Below, piece after piece: positions 1 to 8,619 of a DNA stretch of 64,000 nucleotides. Every line of letters starts with the position of its first letter. Position 1 is the first letter of the stretch. This DNA is from Mesorhizobium sp. ORS 3359 (lineage in GTDB: Bacteria > Pseudomonadota > Alphaproteobacteria > Rhizobiales > Rhizobiaceae). The translations under genes were made by a program, and so were the position numbers. The notes under the pieces were generated by a model. The model made no database searches and was not told the origin of the DNA. It saw only the letters and a program-made list of their open reading frames with translations. The stretch is from the NCBI GenBank assembly GCA_000824845.1, contig CCNC01000200.1, positions 18,328 to 82,327 on the forward strand, in the 5' to 3' direction.

Positions 1-543
1 CGGCAGCCCGTCGGCGACGATCGCTTCCATCCGCGACTGGCCGAAAGCGCCGCGCGTTTGCTTGTTGGAGAGGATCGCCTGCAACTGCACGACCTGACCG
101 GCGAGCGACTGGATATTGCCCTGCGCGGTGTCGATCACCGCCAGCCGCTCCTGCAGCTTGGCCAGGCTTTCATGCGTCGACTTAGTCTGCTCGGCCATGG
201 TCTGGCCGATGCGGCCGGTCATGGCGTGGAGCCGCTGCCCGAGCGATTGCGTAAGCTCCGCCTGCCTGGCGCCGAAGACGTCGGCGATCGCGCCCATGCG
301 CCCCTGCATCTCGGCCTGCGCCTGCATGATGTCGGCCATCCGCGCCTCGGTGTCACGGGCATGGTCGGCCGCTTCGGCCGCAGCGACCGCGCGCGCCTTG
401 GCGGCGCGCCACAGGGCAATGACGAGCGCGGCGAACAGCACGACGAACAGGACAGCGACGATACCAAGCGCCTGGCCGAGCGTGACCGTGCTGGCGCCGA
501 GCCGCGCGACCGGTTGCGAAAGGATGGAGGTCATGTCGTTCAT
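1..543 (-). CDS. rmuC: DNA recombination protein RmuC, N-terminal part (cut by window edge)
   Basis: Open reading frame on the minus strand starting at an ATG at 543 and running off the left edge, so only about 181 N-terminal residues are visible. The protein opens with a short segment, a single transmembrane helix (about residues 23-44, rich in V, L, F and A), then a long Ala/Gln/Glu-rich heptad-like region up to the edge. This is the usual N-terminal architecture of RmuC, a membrane-tethered protein with a coiled coil before a nuclease-like domain that limits recombination at inverted repeats. The nuclease-like domain lies outside the window. Its divergent position next to def fits rhizobial gene order as I recall it. 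The call rests on architecture and position; a generic coiled-coil membrane protein is the alternative. Confidence 0.72.
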   Translation of the reverse strand, partial: MNDMTSILSQPVARLGASTVTLGQALGIVAVLFVVLFAALVIALWRAAKARAVAAAEAADHARDTEARMADIMQAQAEMQGRMGAIADVFGARQAELTQSLGQRLHAMTGRIGQTMAEQTKSTHESLAKLQERLAVIDTAQGNIQSLAGQVVQLQAILSNKQTRGAFGQSRMEAIVADGLP

Positions 544-646
544 GTGCGCAGCATAACCGATTCGCATCGCCGGCACAGATCAAAACGTGAACAGGGAAAA
601 GCGGCCCCCGTTGACGCTTCTCCAGCGAAGTCTTAGGTGAGACGCC

Positions 647-1177
647 ATGTCGATCAAGCCGCTCATCATTCTTCCCGATCCCGTCCTGCGCCAGGTTTCC
701 AAGCCGGTCGAGCGCGTCGATGCCGATTTGCGCAAGCTCGCCGACGACATGCTGGAGACCATGTATGACGCGCCGGGCATCGGCCTTGCGGCGATCCAGA
801 TCGGCGAGCCGCGTCGGCTCCTGGTCATCGACCTCGCCAAGGAAGGCGAGGAGCCTCAACCGCATGTCTTCATCAATCCCGAAGTGCTCGAGAGTGCCGA
901 CCAGCGTTCCGTCTATGAGGAAGGCTGCCTGTCGATTCCCGATTATTATGCCGAGGTCGAGCGCCCGGCTTCCGTGCGGGTGAAATATCTCGACCGCGAC
1001 GGCAAATTGCAGGAGATACAGGCGGAAGGCCTGATGGCCACCTGCCTGCAGCATGAGATCGACCACCTCAACGGCGTGCTGTTCATCGACCACATCTCGA
1101 AGCTGAAGCGCGACATGGTGGTGCGCAAGTTCAAGAAGCTCGCCAAGGACAAGACGCCGGGCAGGATGGTGGGCTGA
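647..1177 (+). CDS. def: Peptide deformylase
   Basis: Removes the N-formyl group from nascent proteins in the cytoplasm. All three family motifs are present in 176 residues: GIGLAAIQIG (about 44-53), EGCLS with metal ligand Cys94, and QHEIDH with metal ligands His136 and His140 and catalytic Glu137. Length is normal for a bacterial type 1 enzyme. It lies 58 bp upstream of fmt, and the two form the usual formylation/deformylation pair. A weak AGGTGAG lies about 6 bases before the ATG. Confidence 0.97.
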   Translation: MSIKPLIILPDPVLRQVSKPVERVDADLRKLADDMLETMYDAPGIGLAAIQIGEPRRLLVIDLAKEGEEPQPHVFINPEVLESADQRSVYEEGCLSIPDYYAEVERPASVRVKYLDRDGKLQEIQAEGLMATCLQHEIDHLNGVLFIDHISKLKRDMVVRKFKKLAKDKTPGRMVG

Positions 1178-1235
1178 GGGCCGTTTCGGCCGCGCGAGCA
1201 CCTGAGCCTACCGCAAGACAGGATCGCAGGACCTC

Positions 1236-2171
1236 ATGCCGCTTCGCGTCATCTTCATGGGCACGCCGGACTTTTCCGTGCCGACCTTGCGCGCCATCGC
1301 CGAAGCCGGTCACGAGATCGCGGCCGTCTACACGCAGCCGCCGCGTGCCGCCGGCCGGCGCGGGCTGGAACTGACGCCGTCGCCGGTGCAGCGCGAGGCC
1401 GAGCGGCTGGGGCTCGAAGTGCGCTCGCCGACATCGCTGAAGGGCGAAGCCGAGCAGGTGTCATTCGCGGCCTTGCAGGCCGATGTCGCCGTGGTCGTCG
1501 CCTATGGATTGCTGCTGCCGAAAGCCATTCTGGACGCGCCGCGGCTCGGCTGCCTCAACGGCCATGCCTCGCTTTTGCCACGCTGGCGTGGTGCTGCTCC
1601 GATCCAGCGCGCCATCATGGCGGGCGATGCCTGGACCGGCATGATGGTCATGAAGATGGAAGAGGGTCTGGATACCGGGCCGGTGGCTTTGGTTGAAAAA
1701 GCTGCCATTACACCCGATATGACGGCCGGCGAATTGCATGACCGCCTGATGGTTCAGGGCGCTTCGCTGATGGTCGAGGCGCTCGCGCAGTTGGGGATAA
1801 ATTGTCTGACATTTACCCCGCAGGCGGCGGAAGGGGTGACCTACGCCCGAAAGATCGATAAATCGGAGACACGCGTAGACTGGACGCGGCCTTCTGGCGA
1901 AGTCCACAATCACATTCGCGGCCTCTCGCCCTTTCCGGGCGCGTGGTGCGAGGTCGAAATTGGCGGCCGCATGGAGCGGCTGAAACTGCTTCGCTCGGCG
2001 CTCTCTGATGGCGTCGGCGAGTCGGGAGGAATTCTCGATGACCGGCTGACGGTCGCCTGCGGATCGGGCGCGGTCAGGCTGGTCGAAGTTCAACGGGCGG
2101 GCGGAAGGCCTGCCGCCGCGCAGGAGTTCTTGCGCGGAGCCAAGATCGAAAAAGGAACGAAACTGACATGA
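1236..2171 (+). CDS. fmt: Methionyl-tRNA formyltransferase
   Basis: Transfers a formyl group from 10-formyl-tetrahydrofolate to initiator Met-tRNA. The 311-residue protein starts MPLRVIFMGTPDFS, typical of the family, and carries the formyltransferase signature around HASLLPRWRGAAPIQRAI (about residues 107-124), with the catalytic Asn-His part in NGHASLLP. The C-terminal part matches the tRNA-binding domain (SALSDGVGESG onward). The stop overlaps the start of the next gene (ATGA at 2168-2171), so translation is probably coupled to the acetyltransferase. Confidence 0.96.
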   Translation: MPLRVIFMGTPDFSVPTLRAIAEAGHEIAAVYTQPPRAAGRRGLELTPSPVQREAERLGLEVRSPTSLKGEAEQVSFAALQADVAVVVAYGLLLPKAILDAPRLGCLNGHASLLPRWRGAAPIQRAIMAGDAWTGMMVMKMEEGLDTGPVALVEKAAITPDMTAGELHDRLMVQGASLMVEALAQLGINCLTFTPQAAEGVTYARKIDKSETRVDWTRPSGEVHNHIRGLSPFPGAWCEVEIGGRMERLKLLRSALSDGVGESGGILDDRLTVACGSGAVRLVEVQRAGGRPAAAQEFLRGAKIEKGTKLT

Positions 2172-2674
2172 GCATGATGTCGATACGCGCGGCGACGCCG
2201 CGGGATCGCGAGGCGATCCGCCTCGTCGAAGAACATGCCTTTGGCCAGCAGGCGGAAGCCGGGCTGGTCGATGCCCTGGTCACCGGCGGCGACGCCGTCG
2301 TCGAGCTGGTTGCGGAAGAAGACGGCCAAGTCGTCGGCCACATCCTGTTTTCCAGGCTTTACGTGCAGAATGGCGGCAAGCGTTTCGCCGCCGTCGCGCT
2401 GGCGCCGCTGGCGGTCGAGCCCTCCTTCCACGGCACCGGCATCGGCGGTGCGCTGATCCGCGAGGCGCATATCCGCCTCAAGGAAGCCGGCGAGACGCTG
2501 GCCGTTGTCCTGGGCGATCCGGTCTATTACGGCCGCTTCGGCTACACCCATGGCCGCGCCGCAAAGTTCGACAGCGAGTATCAGGGCGAGGCGCTGCAGG
2601 CGCTGGCCTGGGGCGATGCGCCCGAGACCGGCAAGCTGGTCTACGCTTCGGCCTTCACCGCCTTGGCCGCCTAG
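2168..2674 (+). CDS. GNAT-family N-acetyltransferase
   Basis: A 168-residue GCN5-type acetyltransferase. It shows the beta4-alpha3 acetyl-CoA-binding segment (VEPSFHGTGIGGALIREA, about residues 82-99), where GTGIGG is the pyrophosphate loop, and the typical YYGRFGY motif (about 120-126). It overlaps fmt by 4 bp (ATGA) and is followed 23 bp later by truA, so it is part of the def-fmt-truA transcription unit. Proteins of this type are often annotated as YhbS-like; the substrate is unknown. Confidence 0.88.
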   Translation: MSMMSIRAATPRDREAIRLVEEHAFGQQAEAGLVDALVTGGDAVVELVAEEDGQVVGHILFSRLYVQNGGKRFAAVALAPLAVEPSFHGTGIGGALIREAHIRLKEAGETLAVVLGDPVYYGRFGYTHGRAAKFDSEYQGEALQALAWGDAPETGKLVYASAFTALAA

Positions 2675-2697
2675 GCTGAGGCAAAGCACAAGCTGAC

Positions 2698-3486
2698 ATG
2701 CCGCGTTTTCGGCTCGATATCGAATATGACGGCAGCCAGTTCGCGGGCTGGCAGCATCAGGCCGACCAGCCCTCGGTGCAGCAGGCGATCGAGCAGGCGA
2801 TCGAGAAGTTCTGCGGCGAAGACCTACGAATACGGGCCGCCGGCCGTACCGATGCCGGTGTGCACGCCACCGCCCAAGTGGCGCATGTCGATCTCGCCAA
2901 GGCTTGGCCGGGCGACAAGGTGCGCGATGCGGTGAATGCCCATCTGCAGGCGGCCGGCGCGCGAATCGCCATCCTCAAGGCGGCGGTCGTCGCCGACGAT
3001 TTCGACGCGCGCTTTTCCGCTACCGGCCGCCACTATCTCTACCGCATCCTCAACCGCCGGGCGCCGGCGGCGCTGGAAAAGGGCAAGGTCTGGTGGGTGC
3101 CGAAGCGGCTCGACGCCGAGGCCATGCATGAGGCGGCGAAAGTGCTGCTTGGAAAGCACGACTTCACCACCTTCCGCTCCACGCAGTGCCAGGCCGAAAG
3201 CCCGGTTCGCACGCTTGACCGCCTCGACGTCAGCCGCAATGGCGACTTCATCGAGCTGCGCAGCTCGGCGCGCTCCTTCCTGCACAACCAGGTTCGCTCG
3301 ATGGTGGGCTCCTTGCGGCGCGTCGGCGACGGTTCCTGGCGCGCGGCCGATCTCAAGGCCGCGCTCGAAGCGCGCGACCGCGCCGCCTGCGGCCAGGTGG
3401 CGCCGCCCGACGGGCTTTTTCTCGTCGGCGTCGACTATCCGGAGGCGCCCGGCAAATTCACCATCGCCGGGGACGGCGACACTTAA
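2698..3486 (+). CDS. truA: tRNA pseudouridine(38-40) synthase TruA
   Basis: Converts uridines 38-40 in the tRNA anticodon arm to pseudouridine. The 262-residue protein has the family N-terminus (RLDIEYDGSQFAGWQ) and the catalytic AGRTDAGVHA motif with nucleophilic Asp52. The C-terminal FLHNQVRSMVG block is also characteristic. It is the last gene of the plus-strand def operon, and its stop codon overlaps by 4 bp the stop codon of the convergent membrane-protein gene. Confidence 0.96.
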   Translation: MPRFRLDIEYDGSQFAGWQHQADQPSVQQAIEQAIEKFCGEDLRIRAAGRTDAGVHATAQVAHVDLAKAWPGDKVRDAVNAHLQAAGARIAILKAAVVADDFDARFSATGRHYLYRILNRRAPAALEKGKVWWVPKRLDAEAMHEAAKVLLGKHDFTTFRSTQCQAESPVRTLDRLDVSRNGDFIELRSSARSFLHNQVRSMVGSLRRVGDGSWRAADLKAALEARDRAACGQVAPPDGLFLVGVDYPEAPGKFTIAGDGDT

Positions 3487-4088
3487 CCCGTCGTGCTGTC
3501 CGGTATGTCGATGCCGAGCAGCGCCTGCAGGCCGAACAGGACGAGCAGCGACGCGATGAACATGCCGATGAAGACGGCGGTGCCCACGGCGGCGCCCTTG
3601 CCGATCGACGCATTGGTCATGCGCCAGGTCAAAAGCGCCGACAGCGCGAACAGGAACAGCGAGACAAGGCTGCTGATCTCGCTGGTTGAGGGCAGGAACA
3701 GCCTGAGCAGCGCCGAGGGCAGCATCAACCAGGCGATGATCGCCGACGCCCAGTTGGAGGCAACGACATAGTGGACGAAGCGGCCGCCGATGCCGGCGCG
3801 CGGCGCGACCAGCGCCAGCGCCACCAGCGGCAACACCCAGGAGCCGATATCCACCGTCGCCAGCCTGATCAGCATGCCGAGGCGCCCGGCGAAGGCCTCC
3901 GGATCGCCGATCTCGTTGGCGATTCCGACCCAGCCGACGATCAGCGCTGGCGCCGCCACGACGATGGCGTAGAAGGAATTCCAGAAACCGTCCGCTGAAA
4001 GGTCGAGCAGGCGCAGCCCGTCGGCCTTGCCGAACATCAGCCGCCAGGCGCCGACCAGCGAAGCATAGGTTTCGTCCGCCGATAGCAT
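3483..4088 (-). CDS. Conserved membrane protein downstream of dapE, function unknown
   Basis: A 201-residue protein starting at an ATG two bases past the dapE stop, so it is cotranscribed with dapE. The frame stays open upstream through dapE in another phase, but MLSADETYASL is the sensible start. It has a polar N-terminus of about 35 residues, then about five hydrophobic segments (around 36-53, 70-95, 100-125, 130-150 and 165-192). The layout resembles Yip1-type small membrane proteins, but I cannot assign a family. Its constant position between dapE and truA in rhizobia (from memory) suggests a housekeeping rather than an accessory role. Confidence 0.8.
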   Translation of the reverse strand: MLSADETYASLVGAWRLMFGKADGLRLLDLSADGFWNSFYAIVVAAPALIVGWVGIANEIGDPEAFAGRLGMLIRLATVDIGSWVLPLVALALVAPRAGIGGRFVHYVVASNWASAIIAWLMLPSALLRLFLPSTSEISSLVSLFLFALSALLTWRMTNASIGKGAAVGTAVFIGMFIASLLVLFGLQALLGIDIPDSTTG

Positions 4089-4090
4089 GG

Positions 4091-5290
4091 TCACGAAAGG
4101 CCTTTTGCGAACCAGTCTTCGATGAAGCGTTCGTAGATCTCCGTCAGCGTCTCGAGGTCGGCAAGCGCGACGCGCTCGTCCACCATATGCATGGTCTTGC
4201 CGACCAGGCCGAACTCGACCACCGGGCAATAGTCCTTGATGAAGCGCGCGTCCGACGTGCCGCCGGAGGTGGAGAGTGCCGGCGTCCTGCCGACCACCGT
4301 CTTGACGGAGCTGCTCAGCGTATCGATCAGCCTGTCGTCGCGCGTGAGGAAGACATGGCTCGGCCGGTCGCGCCAGACAAGCTCGTAGTCGACTGGCGTC
4401 TTCTTGCCCGGCCGGTATTTCTTGCGGCCGGCCGCCTGGTCGAGCCGGTTGTGGATCTCGGCCTGGATCGTTTCCGCGTCCCACGTGTCGTTGAAGCGGA
4501 TGTTGAACGTCGCCGTCGCCTTGGCAGGGATGACGTTGGTGGCCGGATTGCCGACGTCGATCGACGTCACTTCGAGATTGGTCGGCTGGAAATCCTTGGT
4601 TCCCTTGTCGAATACGGGATGGAGCAGCGCGTCGACCAGGCTCATCAGCCCGCGCACCGGATTGTCGGCAAGCTGCGGATAGGCGGCATGGCCCTGGCGT
4701 CCATTGACGGTCACGGTGCCGGACAGCGAGCCGCGGCGGCCGATCTTGATCATGTCGCCCAGCGCATCCGGATTGGTCGGCTCGCCGACGATCGAGGCGT
4801 CCCACTTCTCGCCCTTGGCGGCCGCCCAGTCGAGCAGCTTGGTGGTGCCGTTGATCGCCGGCCCTTCCTCGTCGCCGGTGATGAGCAGCGAGACCGAGCC
4901 TTTCGGGCCGCCGTTTTTCTCCACGTGGCGAGCCACCGCGGCGATGAAGCAGGCGATGCCGCCCTTCATGTCGACGGCGCCGCGGCCATACATCTCGCCT
5001 TTGGCGATTTCGGCGGCGAAGGGCGGATGCGTCCATGCCGATTCGTCGCCCACCGGCACGACATCGGTATGGCCGGCAAACATCAGATGCGGGCCGTTGC
5101 CGGAGCGCCGCGCATAGAGGTTTTCGATGTCCGGCGTGCCGTCTTCCGAGAAGACTGGACGCTCGACCGAAAAGCCGAGCGGCTTCAGCATGTCCGCCAG
5201 CGCGGCAAGAGCCCCACCTTCTGCGGGTGTCACGGACGGACAGCGGATCAGGGCGGCAAGATTCGCGGCGGGATCGGTCGGCAATGTCAT
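4091..5290 (-). CDS. dapE: Succinyl-diaminopimelate desuccinylase
   Basis: Hydrolyses N-succinyl-LL-2,6-diaminopimelate in the succinylase branch of lysine and peptidoglycan synthesis, the step two after DapD. The protein has the M20 metallopeptidase motifs: AGHTDVVP (zinc ligand His74, Asp76), DMKGG (metal-bridging Asp), GDEEGPA (catalytic and ligand Glu) and GGTSDARF near the C-terminus. I start at the ATG at 5290 (MTLPTDPAANL, 399 residues). An in-frame GTG at 5326 would add 12 residues, but family members usually begin near MTLPTD. dapD lies 2.4 kb upstream on the same strand, separated by a plus-strand panE-like gene and two small membrane genes. Confidence 0.96.
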   Translation of the reverse strand: MTLPTDPAANLAALIRCPSVTPAEGGALAALADMLKPLGFSVERPVFSEDGTPDIENLYARRSGNGPHLMFAGHTDVVPVGDESAWTHPPFAAEIAKGEMYGRGAVDMKGGIACFIAAVARHVEKNGGPKGSVSLLITGDEEGPAINGTTKLLDWAAAKGEKWDASIVGEPTNPDALGDMIKIGRRGSLSGTVTVNGRQGHAAYPQLADNPVRGLMSLVDALLHPVFDKGTKDFQPTNLEVTSIDVGNPATNVIPAKATATFNIRFNDTWDAETIQAEIHNRLDQAAGRKKYRPGKKTPVDYELVWRDRPSHVFLTRDDRLIDTLSSSVKTVVGRTPALSTSGGTSDARFIKDYCPVVEFGLVGKTMHMVDERVALADLETLTEIYERFIEDWFAKGLS

Positions 5291-5413
5291 GGGCAAAGCG
5301 ATAGTCGAAAGCGTTTGTCGTGTCACGGTGGCAGATCATCGCCGGTCATGCCGCCGACAATATGGTTTTCATCACGTATAAATGCATGTTGCGAGCCAGA
5401 TGAGGACAAATGC

Positions 5414-6448
5414 ATGGCCAGCGAAACAAGTACCATCGCGATAGCCGGCGCCGGCAGCATCGGCTGCTATGTCGGCGGCTGCCTGGCGCTCGCCGGGCGC
5501 AAGGTGGTCTTCCTGGGCCGCGGCCGCGTCGTCGAGGCCATGCGAGAAAGCGGGTTGCGCGTCAGCGATCTTGCCGGCCGCGACCGCCGCATCGAGGCGC
5601 AGGCGATTTCGGCGACCGACGATCCGGCAACCGCGCTGTCCGACGCTGACCTCATCCTGGTGACGGTGAAGAGCGGCGCGACCGCGGAGATGGCCGGGCA
5701 GATCGCCGCCCATGGGCGTCCGGATGCCGTGGTGGTCAGCCTGCAGAACGGCGTCGACAATGCCGACCGGCTGCGCGACGCGCTCCCCGGACGGCAGGTG
5801 CTGACCGGCATGGTGATGTTCAACGTCGTCCAGTCGCCGGACGGCGAGCTGCCGTTGCGCGTCCATCGCGCCAGCCAGGGCGAGGTGATGATCGACGACG
5901 GCATCGAGGGCCTTGCCGAGCTGCTCGATATCGACGGGCTTGCCGTCGAGGCGCGCGCCGACATGAAGGCGGTGCAGTGGAGCAAATTGCTGATGAACCT
6001 CAACAATGCCCTGGTGGCGCTGTCCGACCTGCCGCTGGCAAGCCAACTGGCCGACCGGAGCTGGCGCGTGATCCTGGCCGCCCAGATCGACGAGGCGCTC
6101 GCCGCGATGAGGGCGGCGGGCATAGCGCCGGCGCGCATCACCGGCCTGCCGCCGGCGCTGCTGTCGAAAGTGCTGCGGCTGCCCGACTGGCTGTTCGGCC
6201 TCCTGGCGCGCCGCATGCTGGCCATCGACTCTCAGGCGCGTTCGTCGATGTGGGATGATCTCAAGCGTGGCCGTCCGACGGAGATCGATGAATTGCAGGG
6301 CGCGGTCATTCGCCTGGCCAGGCAGGCCGGCATCCCGACGCCGATGAACGAACGGGTCGCAGCTCTGGTGCGTCAGGCCGAAACGGAAAAGCGCGGTCCC
6401 CCTGGCCTCAGGCCGGAAGCGGTCAGCGCAATTCCAGGAAAAATGTGA
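5414..6448 (+). CDS. 2-dehydropantoate 2-reductase-like protein (ApbA/PanE family)
   Basis: Predicted NADPH-dependent ketopantoate reductase of the pantothenate pathway, or a related 2-oxoacid reductase. The 344-residue protein has an N-terminal Rossmann motif (GAGSIGCYVGG, about residues 12-22), the VTVKSGAT segment that contacts cofactor, SLQNGVDNADRL with the family Asn, and the C-terminal helical domain with the Lys-rich KLLMNLNNAL block. A TGAGGA ribosome-binding site at 5401-5406 is well spaced for the ATG at 5414. The reading frame is open far upstream only as an antisense shadow of dapE. The last residues (AIPGKM) are encoded inside an intergenic repeat (see 6428-6525), so the C-terminus has been rewritten by the repeat. 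Whether this is the main PanE of the cell is unknown. Confidence 0.87.
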   Translation: MASETSTIAIAGAGSIGCYVGGCLALAGRKVVFLGRGRVVEAMRESGLRVSDLAGRDRRIEAQAISATDDPATALSDADLILVTVKSGATAEMAGQIAAHGRPDAVVVSLQNGVDNADRLRDALPGRQVLTGMVMFNVVQSPDGELPLRVHRASQGEVMIDDGIEGLAELLDIDGLAVEARADMKAVQWSKLLMNLNNALVALSDLPLASQLADRSWRVILAAQIDEALAAMRAAGIAPARITGLPPALLSKVLRLPDWLFGLLARRMLAIDSQARSSMWDDLKRGRPTEIDELQGAVIRLARQAGIPTPMNERVAALVRQAETEKRGPPGLRPEAVSAIPGKM

Positions 6449-6525
6449 GCGGTTTTCCGTCCGGAATTGCGCAAAGACAAAAGGATAGAGCGGTTCGCCG
6501 TTTCCGTGAAACGGTGAACCGCTCT
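6428..6525. repeat. Composite palindromic repeat (copy 1), also likely bidirectional terminator
   Basis: Two adjacent palindromes. The first, 6428-6470, is bounded by GCAATTCC and GGAATTGC. The second, 6487-6525, is a long hairpin with arms AGAGCGGTTC/GAACCGCTCT and inner arms CCGTTTC/GAAACGG. They are 16 bases apart. Related pairs occur at 21106-21185 and 27015-27134 with the same spacing. The element supplies the stop codons of both flanking convergent genes: the panE-like TGA at 6446-6448 and the TAG of the next gene at 6524-6526. Confidence 0.85.
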
Positions 6526-7225
6526 AGCGGCGGCCTTCGATCAGCGTGATCTTCTGCCAGATCTTGCGCGACAGGTTGGAGCTCAGGTTCTCGATGTCGT
6601 TGACCCCGTCGATGACGACATCGTCATTGACCGACTGCGCGAACAGCGCCGCGACCTTGCCGGTGATCGACAGCATCTCCGAGCAATAATCGAGATAGCG
6701 CGCAAGGTCCGCGGCGTTGGTGATGCGGGCGGGCGAGTGCGCGGTCGGCTTGAACTCGGCCGACAGCGCCGCCGGGTCCTTGGTCAGCTGATGCATGTCG
6801 ATGACATGGATCAGCGAGCGCAGCCCGTGCAACTGGCGGAACACCATCTTGCGCTTGATGCGCTCCTCGGTGCGGACCAGCGCCAGCAGGCCGAGCACGG
6901 CCAGGATGACGGTGTTGATCGTCGCCTCGATGCCTTGCATCGACTGCACGGCGTCATCGGCGCCCGAGATGCGGTCGAGCGGCAGGATCGTGCCGACGAA
7001 CAGGAACACCGCCACGCCGGCGATGAAGGCGGCGACGATGACGCCGCGCAGCCACCAGATCGGCGTCTCCAATTCCTTGGCCGCCTTGGCGAGATCCCGC
7101 GACAGCGACACCAGCTCGGCGGCGACGCCGCGCAGGCCGGCATCCGGAAAACGCTCGCCGATCCGCTCCTCCAGCCTTTCGGCCGTCTCGATGATCAGTT
7201 GCGGATCGAGCGCGCGGTAGCGCAT
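6524..7225 (-). CDS. Membrane protein with two central transmembrane helices, function unknown
   Basis: A 233-residue protein. Residues 1-55 are charged and helical, two hydrophobic segments follow (about 62-85 and 105-122), and a C-terminal cytoplasmic part of about 110 residues ends in a basic tail. I do not recognise a domain. It lies just downstream of a DUF805 gene on the same strand (7-base gap), between dapE and dapD. Its stop codon sits in the last bases of a repeat hairpin. Confidence 0.75.
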   Translation of the reverse strand: MRYRALDPQLIIETAERLEERIGERFPDAGLRGVAAELVSLSRDLAKAAKELETPIWWLRGVIVAAFIAGVAVFLFVGTILPLDRISGADDAVQSMQGIEATINTVILAVLGLLALVRTEERIKRKMVFRQLHGLRSLIHVIDMHQLTKDPAALSAEFKPTAHSPARITNAADLARYLDYCSEMLSITGKVAALFAQSVNDDVVIDGVNDIENLSSNLSRKIWQKITLIEGRR

Positions 7226-7232
7226 GACGGCC

Positions 7233-7622
7233 TCACGAATCGGCCGGCGCGTTGGTGCGCCTGCCGTAACGGTTCGGTCCGGGATCGCTGCGGAAACAGG
7301 AGAGGATGATGAGCAGGATGGGACCGATGATGAGCGAGATCAGCGCAAAATAGGTCGGCTTGCCGAAATCATGGAAGCGCTTTGCCGTCACCGCGAAGGT
7401 GGCCCAGGCCGAGATCAGGAGCACGCCCCAGCATATCATGGCCCAATTCTGGCTGGCGGCGGTGTTCAACTCCACCCGCGCGAACTGGTAGAACGGGAAA
7501 AACTGGACGAGCACCAGCAAAACCCCGGCAAGCGCATAGGCGACCGGGCTCAGCCGCCCCGAAAGGCTGAAGAACAGCCAGAGGAATTGCGATCTTTCAG
7601 ACAACCGCGTCCGCTCCGTCAA
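7233..7622 (-). CDS. DUF805 family small membrane protein
   Basis: 129 residues with the DUF805 pattern: FFSLSGRLSPVAY near the N-terminus, three to four hydrophobic helices, the KRFHDFGKP motif (the family's RRLHD-x-G loop, about residues 82-90) and a C-terminal PGPNRYG. No ATG is available: the frame closes upstream at a stop, so the start must be TTG at 7622 or an internal TTG at 7604. The first codons overlap repeat DNA: the bases around 7587-7601 match, in inverse orientation, part of the repeat at 7682-7727. Function of the family is unknown. Confidence 0.82.
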   Translation of the reverse strand: MTERTRLSERSQFLWLFFSLSGRLSPVAYALAGVLLVLVQFFPFYQFARVELNTAASQNWAMICWGVLLISAWATFAVTAKRFHDFGKPTYFALISLIIGPILLIILSCFRSDPGPNRYGRRTNAPADS

Positions 7623-7727
7623 AGCATGTCTCCCGAAAGTGGGAACCGGTTTCGGGATAAAGACATGCGCAAGATCAAAAACCTAAAGCGCAGGGAGCGA
7701 ATCTGAAAGATCGCGATGCGCTTTAGG
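7623..7727. repeat. Two intergenic palindromic repeats between dapD and the DUF805 gene
   Basis: The first element (7623-7668) begins AGCATGTC, contains CCCGAAAGTGGGAACCGG, and ends GACATGC. A near-identical copy lies at 22104-22150 upstream of argB. The second (7682-7727) has perfect 10-bp arms CCTAAAGCGC/GCGCTTTAGG. The second hairpin lies just downstream of the dapD stop and could end dapD transcripts. Confidence 0.85.
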
Positions 7728-7732
7728 CAGGA

Positions 7733-8587
7733 TCAATCGCGCAGCAATTCGTTGATCGAGGTCTTGGAACGGGTCTTGGCGTCGACGCGCTTGACGATGA
7801 CGGCGCAGTAGAGGCTCGGACCCGGCTCGTTATTCGGGAAATTCTTGCCCGGCATCGAGCCGGCGACCACCACCGAGTTCGCCGGCACCTCACCGTAGAA
7901 TACCTCGCCGGTGGCGCGGTCGACGATCTTGGTCGACTGGCCGATGAACACGCCCATGCCGAGCACCGAGCCTTCGCGCACGATGCAGCCTTCCACCACT
8001 TCCGAGCGCGCGCCGATGAAGCAATTGTCCTCGATGATGGTCGGTCCGGCCTGCATCGGCTCCAGCACGCCGCCGATGCCGACGCCGCCGGAAAGATGCA
8101 CGTTCTTGCCGATCTGGGCGCAGGAGCCGACCGAGGCCCAGGTGTCGACCATGGTGCCCGAATCGACATAGGCGCCGACATTGACGAAAGACGGCATCAG
8201 CACGGCGCCCGGCGCGACATAGGCCGAGCGGCGCACGATGGAAGACGGCACGGCGCGGAAGCCGGCCTTCTCGAAATCGACGGCGCTCCAGCCGTCGAAC
8301 TTCGACGGCACCTTGTCCCACCAGACCGCCTGGCCGGGGCCGCCCTTGATGATCTCCATCGGGTTCAGCCGGAAGGAGAGCAGCACCGCCTTCTTCAGCC
8401 ACTGGTTGACATGCCACTTGCCGTCGTCCCGCCGCTCCGCGACGCGGGCGACACCGCGGTCGAGCAGATCGAGCGCCGCCTGGATGGCCTCGCGCGTCTC
8501 GCCGCGCGTCGCCGTTGAAATCGCGTCGCGCTCCTCGAAGGCCCTCTCGATGGTCGTTTCGAGGCTCGCCAGATCGGGCTTCGACAT
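7733..8587 (-). CDS. dapD: 2,3,4,5-tetrahydropyridine-2,6-dicarboxylate N-succinyltransferase
   Basis: Succinylates tetrahydrodipicolinate using succinyl-CoA, the first step of the succinylase branch of lysine/diaminopimelate synthesis. The 284-residue protein has the helical N-terminal domain (LETTIERAFEERD) and then a left-handed beta-helix of hexapeptide repeats from about residue 105 to 225 (for example IGKNVHLSGGVGIGGVLE, SVLGMGVFIG). Length is typical. The ATG at 8587 follows a weak GGAGCGAAATC sequence. The gene is divergent from the LOG gene, and an 11-bp inverted repeat lies in the shared promoter region. Confidence 0.97.
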   Translation of the reverse strand: MSKPDLASLETTIERAFEERDAISTATRGETREAIQAALDLLDRGVARVAERRDDGKWHVNQWLKKAVLLSFRLNPMEIIKGGPGQAVWWDKVPSKFDGWSAVDFEKAGFRAVPSSIVRRSAYVAPGAVLMPSFVNVGAYVDSGTMVDTWASVGSCAQIGKNVHLSGGVGIGGVLEPMQAGPTIIEDNCFIGARSEVVEGCIVREGSVLGMGVFIGQSTKIVDRATGEVFYGEVPANSVVVAGSMPGKNFPNNEPGPSLYCAVIVKRVDAKTRSKTSINELLRD

Positions 8588-8619
8588 GATTTCGCTCCAT
8601 TACCAAGCTGTTAAGGGGC

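Noticed and set aside
4187..5413. Long plus-strand open frame preceding the panE-like gene
   Set aside because: It is antisense to dapE with His/Arg/Asp-rich shadow composition; the real start is at 5414 with a ribosome-binding site.
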